In this document: in pieces, positions 1 to 9,705 of the stretch
Layout of the letters: each line of letters begins with the position of its first letter
How positions within the stretch are numbered: position 1 is the stretch's first letter
Source of the DNA: Chitinophaga pinensis
GTDB lineage: Bacteria > Bacteroidota > Bacteroidia > Chitinophagales > Chitinophagaceae
Direction of reading: 5' to 3'
DNA length: 34,178 nt
Assembly: GCA_945860605.1 (NCBI GenBank)
Contig: CAMAQL010000013.1
Coordinates: forward strand, 1-34,178
Program-made: the position numbers and the translations under genes
The notes under the pieces: model-generated
What the model was told of the DNA's origin: nothing
What the model saw: the letters and a program-made list of their open reading frames with translations, nothing else
Database searches by the model: none

Positions 1-2
1 TT

Positions 3-659
3 CGCTTGAATAAAATTGATAAAGTGAATGGCGTCTTAGCCGACTTAGGCGTAAGTAGCCATCAATTTGATGAAGGTTCAAGAGGTTTCTCTATTCGTTT
101 TGACGGTCCCTTTGATATGAGAATGGATCAACGTCAAACAAGAACAGCATCGCAAATTATAGAAAGCTATTCAGAAGCAGCACTACATAAAATGTTTGAG
201 CAATATGGTGAAGTCACCAACGCTAAGACCTTAGCGAAACATATTGTCACACAAAGACGTCTATTGAAGTTATCTACCGTACAAGATTTTAAAACTTTAA
301 TTGCGCCAGTAGTAAAAGGAAATCCAAATAAATATTGGGCACAAGTGTTCCAGGCTATTCGAATGGAAGTGAATGAGGAGATGATTGTGTTGAATGAGTT
401 TTTAATACAATTACCAGAACTGATTCAACAAGGAGGAAGAGCAGTGATTATTACGTTCCACTCTATCGAGGATCGCATGGTGAAAAACGCATTCAAAGTA
501 GGACCTGATGAAGACGATGTGACCAACCCATTTCTTTCCATTAAGAAAGAAGTGCTTTGGAAGATCATAACAAAAAAACCTGTTGTGGCTTCTGAAAAAG
601 AGATGAAAGAAAACAATCGAAGCAGGAGCGCAAAATTGCGCACTGCTGAAAGAGTATAA
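3..659 (+). CDS. rsmH: 16S rRNA (cytosine1402-N4)-methyltransferase RsmH (MraW), 5' truncated by window edge
   Basis: Translation has the RsmH signature VNGVLADLGVSSHQFDEGSRGFSIRFDGPFDMRMD and C-terminal FHSIEDRMVKNAF / NNRSRSAKLRTAERV; reading frame is open to the window start; first gene of the dcw order. Confidence 0.95.
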   Translation, partial: RLNKIDKVNGVLADLGVSSHQFDEGSRGFSIRFDGPFDMRMDQRQTRTASQIIESYSEAALHKMFEQYGEVTNAKTLAKHIVTQRRLLKLSTVQDFKTLIAPVVKGNPNKYWAQVFQAIRMEVNEEMIVLNEFLIQLPELIQQGGRAVIITFHSIEDRMVKNAFKVGPDEDDVTNPFLSIKKEVLWKIITKKPVVASEKEMKENNRSRSAKLRTAERV

Positions 660-664
660 ACCGT

Positions 665-1021
665 ATGTCCGTACCCGTAAAAAACAACTCTAAGTCTGCT
701 ATCATTAGCATGCTTAACTACGAATGGGTTGTCATGAACATTAGTTACTTTTTGTTCTTGGCAATACTAGCGATACTTTATATCGCTAATGGACACTTGA
801 CGGATAAGTCAATCCGTAAAATCAATTCTACAAAGAAGGAAATCAAGCAATTGCAATTTGAGTATAAAACGCTGAAGGCAGATTTAATGCTTAAGAGCGA
901 AGCAATCAATATTGAAAAGGCAATGGCACCTTATGGCTTACAAATAGCTAAGGATATGTCTATACGCATGCCATTGGAAAAACGTTTTGATCTTAATAAC
1001 GAAAAAAATAAAGCTCAATAA
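665..1021 (+). CDS. ftsL: FtsL-like small bitopic division protein
   Basis: 118 aa with one N-terminal TM segment followed by a coiled-coil-like stretch; position between rsmH and the division PBP; TAATG overlap with the next gene. Confidence 0.8.
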   Translation: MSVPVKNNSKSAIISMLNYEWVVMNISYFLFLAILAILYIANGHLTDKSIRKINSTKKEIKQLQFEYKTLKADLMLKSEAINIEKAMAPYGLQIAKDMSIRMPLEKRFDLNNEKNKAQ

Positions 1022-3141
1022 TGGATGTAAAACGCGACATACTTTGGAGAGTTTACTTAAGCTATATTTTAGTAGTAGTAGTTTGTCTTTGTATTTTAGG
1101 CAAGGCATTTTACATTCAACAAGTTCAAGGTGCATATTGGAGAGGCTTAAGTGATAGCTTACATCAACGTATTATTGAAATACCTGCAGATAGAGGAACA
1201 ATTTACAGTGAAGATGGGCAGATGTTGAGTACCAATGTTCCTCAATTTGATATTTATATTGATTTTAGAGTGGAGCCATTACATGAAAAAGCAGGTAAAT
1301 CATTTAGAGAAAATATTGATTCATTGAGTATTGCTTTAGCTGATTTATTTAAGGATCAATCTGCAAGTGCCTATAAAGATGGATTGACAAAAGCTTTTGA
1401 GGTAAAAGAACCCAATTATGAATTAAGAAAAAAAGTGGGCTATAAGCAGTATTTGCAAATGGCTAAATTCCCATTGTTTCGTTTAGGGAGGTACAAGAGT
1501 GGCTTTATTGCACAAGAAAGAAATATTCGTTTGAATCCTTATAAAAATATGGGGTATAGAACGATAGGATTAGCGAGAGATCAAAATAAAGTAGGCTTAG
1601 AAATGTCCTATGATACGGTATTGAATGGCCGTAATGGAAAGCAATTGGTTCGAGCTATTGCAGGTGGCGTAACTGTTCCAGTGCAAGAAGGTGAATTTGA
1701 AATTGAGCCTGAAACAGGAAAAGATATTGTAAGTACACTCGATGTGTATATTCAAGAAGTAACGACCAATGCATTGATGAAAATGATGATTGGCAATGAA
1801 GCGCAACAAGGGGTGGCCATGGTAATGGAAGTAAAAACAGGTAAGATTAAAGCGATTGCAAATTTAGGAAAGATCAGAGATGGCTATTATGCAGAGGATT
1901 TAAATTATGCCATCACTCCTTCAGAGCCGGGATCTACTTTTAAGTTAGTGACATTAATGCAAGCCTTAGAAGATGGGAAAGTGACTTTAAATACTTCGAT
2001 TAATTTAGAAGGGGGTATTTGGAAGGTAGCAGGCAGAACAGTATATGATTCAGAAAAGCATGGTAAATTCCAAGCGACAGTATTAGAAGCATTTGAAGAA
2101 AGTTCAAATGTAGGGATGGCAAAAATTGCAGTTAGTAATTATACCAATAATCCATCCGCTTATTTCAAGCACCTTTCAAGATTAAGATTAGATTCTTTAT
2201 CAGGTATTGATTTGGTGGGAGAGCGTCGTCCTCAAATTACTAGACCAGGCGATAAATTATGGGGCCCTACTACATTACCTTGGATGGCCTTTGGTTACAA
2301 TATTGCCATTGCGCCAATACAAACTTTGTCTCTGTACAATATGGTGGCGAACAATGGGGTTATGATGCGCCCTTATTTAGTCAATAGTATACAAGAAGAA
2401 GGCAGGATTATTAAAACAATTGCTCCAAAAGTATACAATGCACAAGTGTATAGTCCAGCAACAATTAAAGCAGCTCAAACCGCTTTAGAAGGGGTTTGTA
2501 TCAATGGAACTGGTAAAAATTTATTTAAAAATAGTCCTTATAAAGTAGCAGGTAAAACTGGTACTGCTAAAGTTGCAAATGAAAATAAAGGGTATGATGA
2601 TAATATTTATCAGTCTTCTTTTGCAGGTTATTTTCCTGCAGACAATCCTCAATATACAATAATCGTAAATATCAAGAATAAGCCAAATGCGCATCTGTTT
2701 TATGGTGCTTCGGTAGCGGGTCCTGTGTTTAAGGAGATTGCAGACAGATTGTATGTGACCTACATCCAGAATAAAATGGACAAAGCGCCAAGTTTCAATT
2801 TAAAAGATTCTCAATTATTCAATTATACAATTGCAAAAACTTCTTTAAAAGCAATCGCTAAACAATTGTCAATGCCTTATCAGGATTCAACTCCAAATAA
2901 TGCAGACTGGGCAAATGTACAAGGTACTGGAAGGGCTTTAAAAGCAGGCCAACAATTACAAATGGATTCTGATAGCACTATGCCAGATATCAGTGGTATG
3001 AAACTAAAAGATGCTTTATGGTTATGCGAGAAAAAAGGATTGATTGTGAAATGCAATGGAAAGGGAAAAGTGGTTCGCCAAAGTATTCTACAAGGACAAT
3101 ACATTCAAAGAGGGCAGCAAATATTTATTGAATTGAATTAA
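1021..3141 (+). CDS. ftsI: Division-specific penicillin-binding protein (FtsI/PBP3-like transpeptidase) with C-terminal PASTA domain
   Basis: N-terminal TM, dimerisation region (IPADRGTIYSEDGQMLSTN), SxxK motif in SEPGSTFKL, SSN motif, KTGT motif, C-terminal PASTA-like MPDISGMKLKDALWLCEKKGLIV. Confidence 0.95.
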   Translation: MDVKRDILWRVYLSYILVVVVCLCILGKAFYIQQVQGAYWRGLSDSLHQRIIEIPADRGTIYSEDGQMLSTNVPQFDIYIDFRVEPLHEKAGKSFRENIDSLSIALADLFKDQSASAYKDGLTKAFEVKEPNYELRKKVGYKQYLQMAKFPLFRLGRYKSGFIAQERNIRLNPYKNMGYRTIGLARDQNKVGLEMSYDTVLNGRNGKQLVRAIAGGVTVPVQEGEFEIEPETGKDIVSTLDVYIQEVTTNALMKMMIGNEAQQGVAMVMEVKTGKIKAIANLGKIRDGYYAEDLNYAITPSEPGSTFKLVTLMQALEDGKVTLNTSINLEGGIWKVAGRTVYDSEKHGKFQATVLEAFEESSNVGMAKIAVSNYTNNPSAYFKHLSRLRLDSLSGIDLVGERRPQITRPGDKLWGPTTLPWMAFGYNIAIAPIQTLSLYNMVANNGVMMRPYLVNSIQEEGRIIKTIAPKVYNAQVYSPATIKAAQTALEGVCINGTGKNLFKNSPYKVAGKTGTAKVANENKGYDDNIYQSSFAGYFPADNPQYTIIVNIKNKPNAHLFYGASVAGPVFKEIADRLYVTYIQNKMDKAPSFNLKDSQLFNYTIAKTSLKAIAKQLSMPYQDSTPNNADWANVQGTGRALKAGQQLQMDSDSTMPDISGMKLKDALWLCEKKGLIVKCNGKGKVVRQSILQGQYIQRGQQIFIELN

Positions 3142-3145
3142 TTAT

Positions 3146-4612
3146 ATGACAACATCCTTACAACATATCTTATTTGGCGTTGCTTTGAGAGAAGTCATAG
3201 GCTCGACCAATCAAGAGATTGTTGACTTACAAATTGATTCTAGATTGGTTCAGCAAGGAACTGCTTTTGTTACCATTAAAGGCGTGCAAGCAGACGGACA
3301 TCAATTTATTGCAACCGCAATTGAAAAAGGTGCAACAGTGATTGTTTGTGAACAATTGCCTGCAGAAATAAAGTCAGGTATTACTTATATCGTAGTCGCC
3401 AACACACAGGAGGCTGTTGCCTTGATGGCACATCAATTTTATGGACAGCCATCTACTAAAATAAAATTAGTAGGTGTAACAGGCACCAATGGTAAAACGA
3501 CAGTAGCCACTTTATTATTTAAGTTATTTAAAGAGATGGGCTATACCTGCGGATTAGTGAGTACGGTTCAAAATCAAATTGGGGATCGTATTATTCCAGC
3601 AACCCATACCACGCCAGATGCTATTCGCTTAAATGCTTTATTGGCAGAAATGGTATCAGCCGGATGTTCACATGTATTTATGGAATGCAGTAGTCATGCA
3701 ATTCACCAACATCGTATCACTGGCTTACAATTTACAGGTGCCGCATTCACCAATATCACACATGACCATTTAGATTATCACGAAACATTCGAAGAATATG
3801 TGCGTGTTAAAAAAGCGTTCTTTGATCATTTAAATTCGACTGCATTTGCCATTACCAATTTAGATGATTCAAATGGTGCCGTGATGCTAGCAAATACTAA
3901 AGCAAAGCAGTTTAGTTATGCTTTACATGCACCTGCTACTTATAAAGGTAAGATTTTAGAAAACCAATTGACTGGATTGGTATTGAATGTAAACGATGTA
4001 GAAGTGCATTGCAGATTGATAGGCACATTTAATGCCTATAATTTTTTAGCAGTCTATGGAGTTGCCGTTCAATTGGGTGAAAATTTAGAGCATGTATTGA
4101 CTGTATTGAGTGCATTAACTGGAGCAGAGGGCAGGTTTGATTATATCATTAGTGACGAAAATACGATTGGAATTGTAGATTATGCGCATACCCCAGACGC
4201 ACTACAAAATGTATTGGAGACCATTGTGAAATTAAAGAAAGGTGAAGAAACAGTGATTACTGTAGTGGGTTGTGGAGGAGACAGAGACAAAACTAAAAGA
4301 CCTATCATGGCGCAGGTAGCTTGTGATTTAAGTGATAAAGTAATTTTCACAAGTGACAATCCTCGTTCCGAAGATCCAAATCAGATTATCAAGGATATGG
4401 AAACAGGGTTAAGCAGCTCAGCAAAAAGAAAATATGTCAACATCGTAGATCGATACGAAGCAATTAAGGCAGCAGTTAATTTTTCTAAACCAGGCGATAT
4501 TATTTTGATTGCAGGAAAGGGTCATGAAAAATACCAAGATATAAAAGGGGTTAAATCAGATTTTGACGATAAACAAATTTTACAAAACATTTTCAACTCA
4601 TTTGCTAAATAA
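3146..4612 (+). CDS. murE: UDP-N-acetylmuramoyl-L-alanyl-D-glutamate ligase MurE
   Basis: GVTGTNGKTTVATLLF P-loop, TTPD, DYAHTPDAL, TSDNPRSEDP (DNPR substrate motif), IAGKGHEKYQ. Confidence 0.95.
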   Translation: MTTSLQHILFGVALREVIGSTNQEIVDLQIDSRLVQQGTAFVTIKGVQADGHQFIATAIEKGATVIVCEQLPAEIKSGITYIVVANTQEAVALMAHQFYGQPSTKIKLVGVTGTNGKTTVATLLFKLFKEMGYTCGLVSTVQNQIGDRIIPATHTTPDAIRLNALLAEMVSAGCSHVFMECSSHAIHQHRITGLQFTGAAFTNITHDHLDYHETFEEYVRVKKAFFDHLNSTAFAITNLDDSNGAVMLANTKAKQFSYALHAPATYKGKILENQLTGLVLNVNDVEVHCRLIGTFNAYNFLAVYGVAVQLGENLEHVLTVLSALTGAEGRFDYIISDENTIGIVDYAHTPDALQNVLETIVKLKKGEETVITVVGCGGDRDKTKRPIMAQVACDLSDKVIFTSDNPRSEDPNQIIKDMETGLSSSAKRKYVNIVDRYEAIKAAVNFSKPGDIILIAGKGHEKYQDIKGVKSDFDDKQILQNIFNSFAK

Positions 4613-4618
4613 TTTGCT

Positions 4619-5932
4619 ATGCTGTACCAATTATTTTCATGGTTAGATAAGTCCTTTGATATACCTGGTATTGGTATTTTTCAATTTTTGACTTTTAGAA
4701 TCGCCATAGCTATTTTATTGTCTTTATTCATAGCGACTGTGTATGGCAAAAAGATGATTTTGTTTTTACAGGATAAACAAATTGGTGAAAGTGTAAGAGA
4801 GTTAGGATTGGCAGGTGAACAACAAAAAAAGGGAACGCCTACAATGGGGGGTATCATCATTTTAATGAGTGTATTGATACCAACATTATTATTTGCCAAC
4901 TTAGATAAGGTCTATATCCGTTTGATGATATTGTGTACTGTTTGGCTTGGTCTTATTGGATTTATAGATGATTATTTTAAAATCCGTGCAAGAAAAGATG
5001 CACAAGAAAAAGGAGAGTCCTACAAAAAGAAAAATAGTGATGGATTGGCCGGTATTTCTAAAGTCATTGGTCAAGTTGGATTGGGAATTATTATTGGTGT
5101 GACATTGTATTTTAGCAATGCAGTTACTGTTGAGCGGGAAATTATTTCAACCAATGTTACAGCTAGTCTAGCAAAAGGTGAGAAAATTGCGAAAGGTGCA
5201 GATGTAGTTATTAGAACCATCAATGGAGAAGAACGCCGTTTTGTAAAAGTAAAAACACCCATCACAACCATTCCGTTTGTTAAAAATCATGAGTTTAATT
5301 ATAGTAAATTAATTAGCTGGATGGGTCCTGGTGCAGAAAAATATACTTGGATCGTCTACATCTTAGTTGTCACATTTATCATTACAGCGGTATCTAATGG
5401 TGCGAATATCACAGACGGCCTAGATGGTTTAGCAGCAGGCGTGAGCGCCATTATAGGAGCAGCTTTGGGTGTTTTTGTATACGTAAGTGGTAACTATGTT
5501 TTTGCAGATTATCTAAACGTAATGTACATTCCTAATTTGGGAGAGTTGTCCATTTTTGTGGGCGCATTTGTGGGTGCTTGTATTGGATTTTTATGGTACA
5601 ATGCATACCCGGCACAAGTTTTTATGGGTGATACAGGAAGTTTGGCATTAGGAGGTATCATTGCTTCATTGGCCATTATTGTTCGTAAGGAATTATTGAT
5701 CCCAATTTTTTGTGGCGTGTTTTTAATAGAAAATTTAAGTGTCATCATACAAGTGGGCTACTTTAAATACACTAAGAAAAAATACGGGGAAGGGCGTCGT
5801 GTGTTTTTGATGAGTCCATTACATCATCATTATCAAAAGAAAGGCTTTCATGAAAGTAAAATTGCTGTACGTTTTTGGATCATCACCATTTTATTAGTTA
5901 TCACTTCTATCCTAACCTTAAAAACAAGATAA
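4619..5932 (+). CDS. mraY: Phospho-N-acetylmuramoyl-pentapeptide transferase MraY
   Basis: Polytopic; [52 protein letters not shown] motifs. Confidence 0.96.
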   Translation: MLYQLFSWLDKSFDIPGIGIFQFLTFRIAIAILLSLFIATVYGKKMILFLQDKQIGESVRELGLAGEQQKKGTPTMGGIIILMSVLIPTLLFANLDKVYIRLMILCTVWLGLIGFIDDYFKIRARKDAQEKGESYKKKNSDGLAGISKVIGQVGLGIIIGVTLYFSNAVTVEREIISTNVTASLAKGEKIAKGADVVIRTINGEERRFVKVKTPITTIPFVKNHEFNYSKLISWMGPGAEKYTWIVYILVVTFIITAVSNGANITDGLDGLAAGVSAIIGAALGVFVYVSGNYVFADYLNVMYIPNLGELSIFVGAFVGACIGFLWYNAYPAQVFMGDTGSLALGGIIASLAIIVRKELLIPIFCGVFLIENLSVIIQVGYFKYTKKKYGEGRRVFLMSPLHHHYQKKGFHESKIAVRFWIITILLVITSILTLKTR

Positions 5933-5933
5933 G

Positions 5934-7274
5934 TTGGCTAAAAACATTATCATATTGGGTGCAGGAGAGAGCGGAGTAGGCGCTGCCTTGTTAGCAAAGC
6001 AAAAAGGGTACAATGTATTTGTGTCTGATGCAAGTGCAATCAAGCTAATTTATCAATCAGAACTGGAAGCAAACGGGATTGCGTTTGAATCAGGAATGCA
6101 TGATGTTGAAAGAATATTAGAAGCAGACGAAGTCATAAAAAGTCCAGGAATACCAGAGAAGAATGAATTGGTGCAACAAATACGTGCAAAAGGGATCTCT
6201 GTGATCAGTGAAATTGAATTTGGCTATAGATATAAAGGAGATAGTAAAATTGTTGCGATTACAGGTAGTAATGGAAAAACCACAACGACTTCATTGTTAT
6301 ACCATATCTGTAATATAGCAGATCAAGATGTAGCGATCGTAGGTAATATAGGATTCTCTTTTGCGAGACAAGTTGCGGTAGATCCAAAAAAACTATATGT
6401 GATTGAAGTAAGCTCATTTCAATTAGATGACATTAAATGCTTTAGACCAGACATCGCGATTCTATTAAATATTACAGAAGATCATTTAGACAGGTACAAT
6501 TATCAATTTGAATATTATATCAAAAGCAAGTTTAGAATTATTGAGAACCAAACCGAAAAAGATTGCTTTATTTATTGCATAGACGACGAAGTCGTTGTAA
6601 AACATCTAGAACTACTAACTACTAATACTAACCTACTACCATTTTCTATGAAACAAGAATTAAAAAAAGGAGGCTACATCAAGAATGAGCAAATGATGTT
6701 AAAAATCCAAGAAGAAAGAGTGACTATGAGTATTTATGATTTTGCTTTAAAAGGCAAGCATAATGCTTATAACACAATGGCTGCAAGCATTGCTGCATCC
6801 ACTTTAGGTATCAGAAAGGAAAAAATCCGTGAAGCAGTAAGCAATTTCCACAACTTAGAACATCGGATGGAATTTATTGCAACTGTAAAAGGGGTTGACT
6901 TCATTAATGATAGTAAAGCAACCAATGTCAATAGCACCTGGTATGCATTAGAGAGCATGCAAAAGCCTACTATTTTAATTTTAGGAGGTGTAGATAAAGG
7001 CAACGATTATGCATTAGTGGCAGATCTTGTAAAGGAAAAAGTTAAAGCCATTGTTTGTATGGGAACAGATAATTCAAAATTAATTGAATTCTTTAAGGAT
7101 AAGGTAGATCACATTATTGAAGTTGATTCTGCAAAAAAAGCAGTCAATGCCTCCTTTAAATTAGCCGAGAAAGGGGATGTGGTGTTATTGAGTCCCGCTT
7201 GCGCAAGTTTTGATTTATTTAAAAACTATGAAGACAGAGGGCATCAATTTAAAGAAAGCGTAAAAGAATTATAA
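5934..7274 (+). CDS. murD: UDP-N-acetylmuramoylalanine--D-glutamate ligase MurD (TTG start)
   Basis: ILGAGESGVGAALLA N-terminus, ITGSNGKTTTTSLL P-loop, EVSSFQLD, HRMEF, ILGGVDKGNDY, LLSPACASFDLFKNYEDRGHQF. Confidence 0.95.
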   Translation: MAKNIIILGAGESGVGAALLAKQKGYNVFVSDASAIKLIYQSELEANGIAFESGMHDVERILEADEVIKSPGIPEKNELVQQIRAKGISVISEIEFGYRYKGDSKIVAITGSNGKTTTTSLLYHICNIADQDVAIVGNIGFSFARQVAVDPKKLYVIEVSSFQLDDIKCFRPDIAILLNITEDHLDRYNYQFEYYIKSKFRIIENQTEKDCFIYCIDDEVVVKHLELLTTNTNLLPFSMKQELKKGGYIKNEQMMLKIQEERVTMSIYDFALKGKHNAYNTMAASIAASTLGIRKEKIREAVSNFHNLEHRMEFIATVKGVDFINDSKATNVNSTWYALESMQKPTILILGGVDKGNDYALVADLVKEKVKAIVCMGTDNSKLIEFFKDKVDHIIEVDSAKKAVNASFKLAEKGDVVLLSPACASFDLFKNYEDRGHQFKESVKEL

Positions 7275-7276
7275 TC

Positions 7277-8587
7277 ATGTTTAAAGAAACCACAGATAAG
7301 TTATTTTCTCAAATGCCTTCTATTGGAGGGATGAGAGAACATCTAGACCAAAGAACTAGAGGGGATAAATATATCTGGGGTTTAGTTATTTTATTATCAC
7401 TGATCTCTATATTGGTAGTATATAGTGCAACTGGATCATTGGCATATAAAATGTATCGTGGTAATACAAGTTTTTATTTATTTAAGCAAATCGTATTTAC
7501 ATTAGTTGGTTTATTAGTCGTGTTTGGATTACATAGAGTCAATTACACAGTTTTTTCGCGTGTCGCAACTATTTTATTTATTTTATCTGTGCCTTTATTG
7601 ATTTATACTTTATTTTTTGGAGCTAAAATTAATGAAGGAAGCAGATGGATTAAATTGCCTATTATTAATTTAACCATACAAAGTAGTGATGTAGCAAAAT
7701 TAGCCTTATTCATGTACTTGTCTAGGGTACTAAGTAAGAAGCAGGAAGTGATTAAGGATTTTAAGAAAGGATTTTTACCAGTGATTATACCAGTATTCAT
7801 AATCTGTGGTTTAATCATGCCTGCAAATTTATCAAACGCATTATTGACAGGGGCCACTTCTCTACTTTTATTATTTATTGGTAGAGTCAGTTTTAAACAT
7901 ATTTTATTAACGATTGCAGTAGCAATGATCCCAATTGTAATTATTATTAGTGTAGCGATTGCGACACATAATGCCAATGAGGGTTCAATTGATTCAGATA
8001 AACCAGTTGTTGCGGAGTCATTAAAGAATTGGGGACGTTTTGGGACTTGGGTGAATCGAGTTCAAGACTTCATGTACGCAAAAGACAATGAAGTACCGTA
8101 TCAAGTGCAACAAGCAAAAATTGCGATTGCCAATGGTGGCATATTTGTTGGACTTGGTCCAGGGAATAGTCAGCAAAGAAATTTTTTGCCACAAGCCTAT
8201 AATGATTTTATTTATGCAGTAATTATTGAAGAATATGGATTATTAGGTGGGGCATTCATCATCTTTATTTATCTAGTGTTTTTATTTAGGTGTATTAGGA
8301 TATTTAGAAAGTGTCCCTATGCATTTGGTGCTTTTTTAGCACTAGGATTAAGCTTTACATTAATCATTCAAGCTGTCGCTAATATGGCGGTAAATGTGGC
8401 GATTGTTCCTGTGACTGGTGTGACTTTACCATTGTTAAGCATGGGAGGAAGCTCTTTTATATTTACTTGTTGCTCGATAGGATTGATTTTAAGCGTCGCA
8501 AGAAATGTGGAGCAAATGGAAGGTAAGGCGCCAGTTGAAACTGAGATTGAAATTCCTAACGAAAATATTGACCCTGTACATGTCTAA
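7277..8587 (+). CDS. ftsW: SEDS peptidoglycan glycosyltransferase FtsW
   Basis: Polytopic SEDS protein; GSRWIKLP-like and PVTGVTLPLLSMGGSSF motifs; position between murD and murG. Confidence 0.93.
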   Translation: MFKETTDKLFSQMPSIGGMREHLDQRTRGDKYIWGLVILLSLISILVVYSATGSLAYKMYRGNTSFYLFKQIVFTLVGLLVVFGLHRVNYTVFSRVATILFILSVPLLIYTLFFGAKINEGSRWIKLPIINLTIQSSDVAKLALFMYLSRVLSKKQEVIKDFKKGFLPVIIPVFIICGLIMPANLSNALLTGATSLLLLFIGRVSFKHILLTIAVAMIPIVIIISVAIATHNANEGSIDSDKPVVAESLKNWGRFGTWVNRVQDFMYAKDNEVPYQVQQAKIAIANGGIFVGLGPGNSQQRNFLPQAYNDFIYAVIIEEYGLLGGAFIIFIYLVFLFRCIRIFRKCPYAFGAFLALGLSFTLIIQAVANMAVNVAIVPVTGVTLPLLSMGGSSFIFTCCSIGLILSVARNVEQMEGKAPVETEIEIPNENIDPVHV

Positions 8588-9695
8588 TCATTCACATACT
8601 CCTTTGCGGATTATCATCGCTGGCGGTGGGACAGGTGGACATATCTTTCCAGCCATTGCTGTAGCACAAGCTATACAGAAGTTACAGCCTGATGCAAGTA
8701 TTTTATTTGTAGGTGCGCAAGGGAAAATGGAAATGGAGAAAGTACCACAAGCTGGTTTCCAAATAGTTGGATTAACGATTGCAGGATTGAATAGACAAAA
8801 TATTTTTAAAAATTTGACTTTACCATTTAAGTTGATAAAAAGTTTTATACAAGTTAAAACCATCTTCAATCAATTTAAACCCAATGCCGTATTTGGAGTA
8901 GGAGGCTATTCAAGTTTCCCCGTTTTAAAATATGCGCAAGCAAGGGGGATACCAACTTTCATACATGAGGCCAATGCATTTGCCGGGAAGGCCAATCAGT
9001 GGCTGGGCAAGTATGCAACAAAAATATTTACTGGTACAAAAGGGATGGAATCTTTCTTTCCATTTCAAAAGATAATCATTACTGGAAATCCAGTGAGACA
9101 AAATATTGCCGAAGGAACAATTGGAAAAGAAAATGCATTGCTACAATTTGGTTTACTTCCTAATCATACCACTTTATTGATCATTGGTGGAAGTTTGGGG
9201 GCTGCATCTATCAATCAAGCCATTCAACAAAATTTATCTGCATTTGAAAAGATGGGACTGCAATTAATTTGGCAGACCGGCAAGCCGAATGCTGCAATGT
9301 ATAAAGCTGCAGCAACTGCATTTAGTAATGTATATGTGGACAGTTTTATCAATGATATGAGTGCAGCCTATACTGCAGCAGATATGGTAGTGAGTCGTTC
9401 AGGTGCCATGGCCGTTGCTGAAATAGCGATGACTGGCAAAGGATGCATATTTGTACCCTATCCACATGCGGCCGAAGACCACCAAACTTTTAATGCAGCA
9501 GTCTTGGTAAAAGAACAGGCAGCACAAATGATTGCAGATAAAAATGTAATCAATGATTTACTTCCAATGATTGAAAAATTAATATCAAATAAATCGATGT
9601 TGAGCGAGATGGAAGTAAAAATTAAATCTTTTGCATGGAAAAATGCGGATCAAGTGATAGCAGCAGAAATTATTCATGAAATTGACTCTAAATAG
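8580..9695 (+). CDS. murG: UDP-GlcNAc transferase MurG
   Basis: LRIIIAGGGTGGHIFPAIAVA, GGYSSFP, HEANAFAGKANQWLG, IGGSLGA. ATG at 8580 gives the canonical N-terminus and overlaps ftsW by 8 bp (ATGTCTAA); the ORF track start at 8505 is an over-extension. Confidence 0.95.
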   Translation: MSNHSHTPLRIIIAGGGTGGHIFPAIAVAQAIQKLQPDASILFVGAQGKMEMEKVPQAGFQIVGLTIAGLNRQNIFKNLTLPFKLIKSFIQVKTIFNQFKPNAVFGVGGYSSFPVLKYAQARGIPTFIHEANAFAGKANQWLGKYATKIFTGTKGMESFFPFQKIIITGNPVRQNIAEGTIGKENALLQFGLLPNHTTLLIIGGSLGAASINQAIQQNLSAFEKMGLQLIWQTGKPNAAMYKAAATAFSNVYVDSFINDMSAAYTAADMVVSRSGAMAVAEIAMTGKGCIFVPYPHAAEDHQTFNAAVLVKEQAAQMIADKNVINDLLPMIEKLISNKSMLSEMEVKIKSFAWKNADQVIAAEIIHEIDSK

Positions 9696-9705
9696 CGAAT
9701 AAGAT

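Noticed and set aside
7603-7977. 124-aa minus-strand ORF inside ftsW
   Set aside because: Shadow of hydrophobic codons of a polytopic membrane protein; no independent support.
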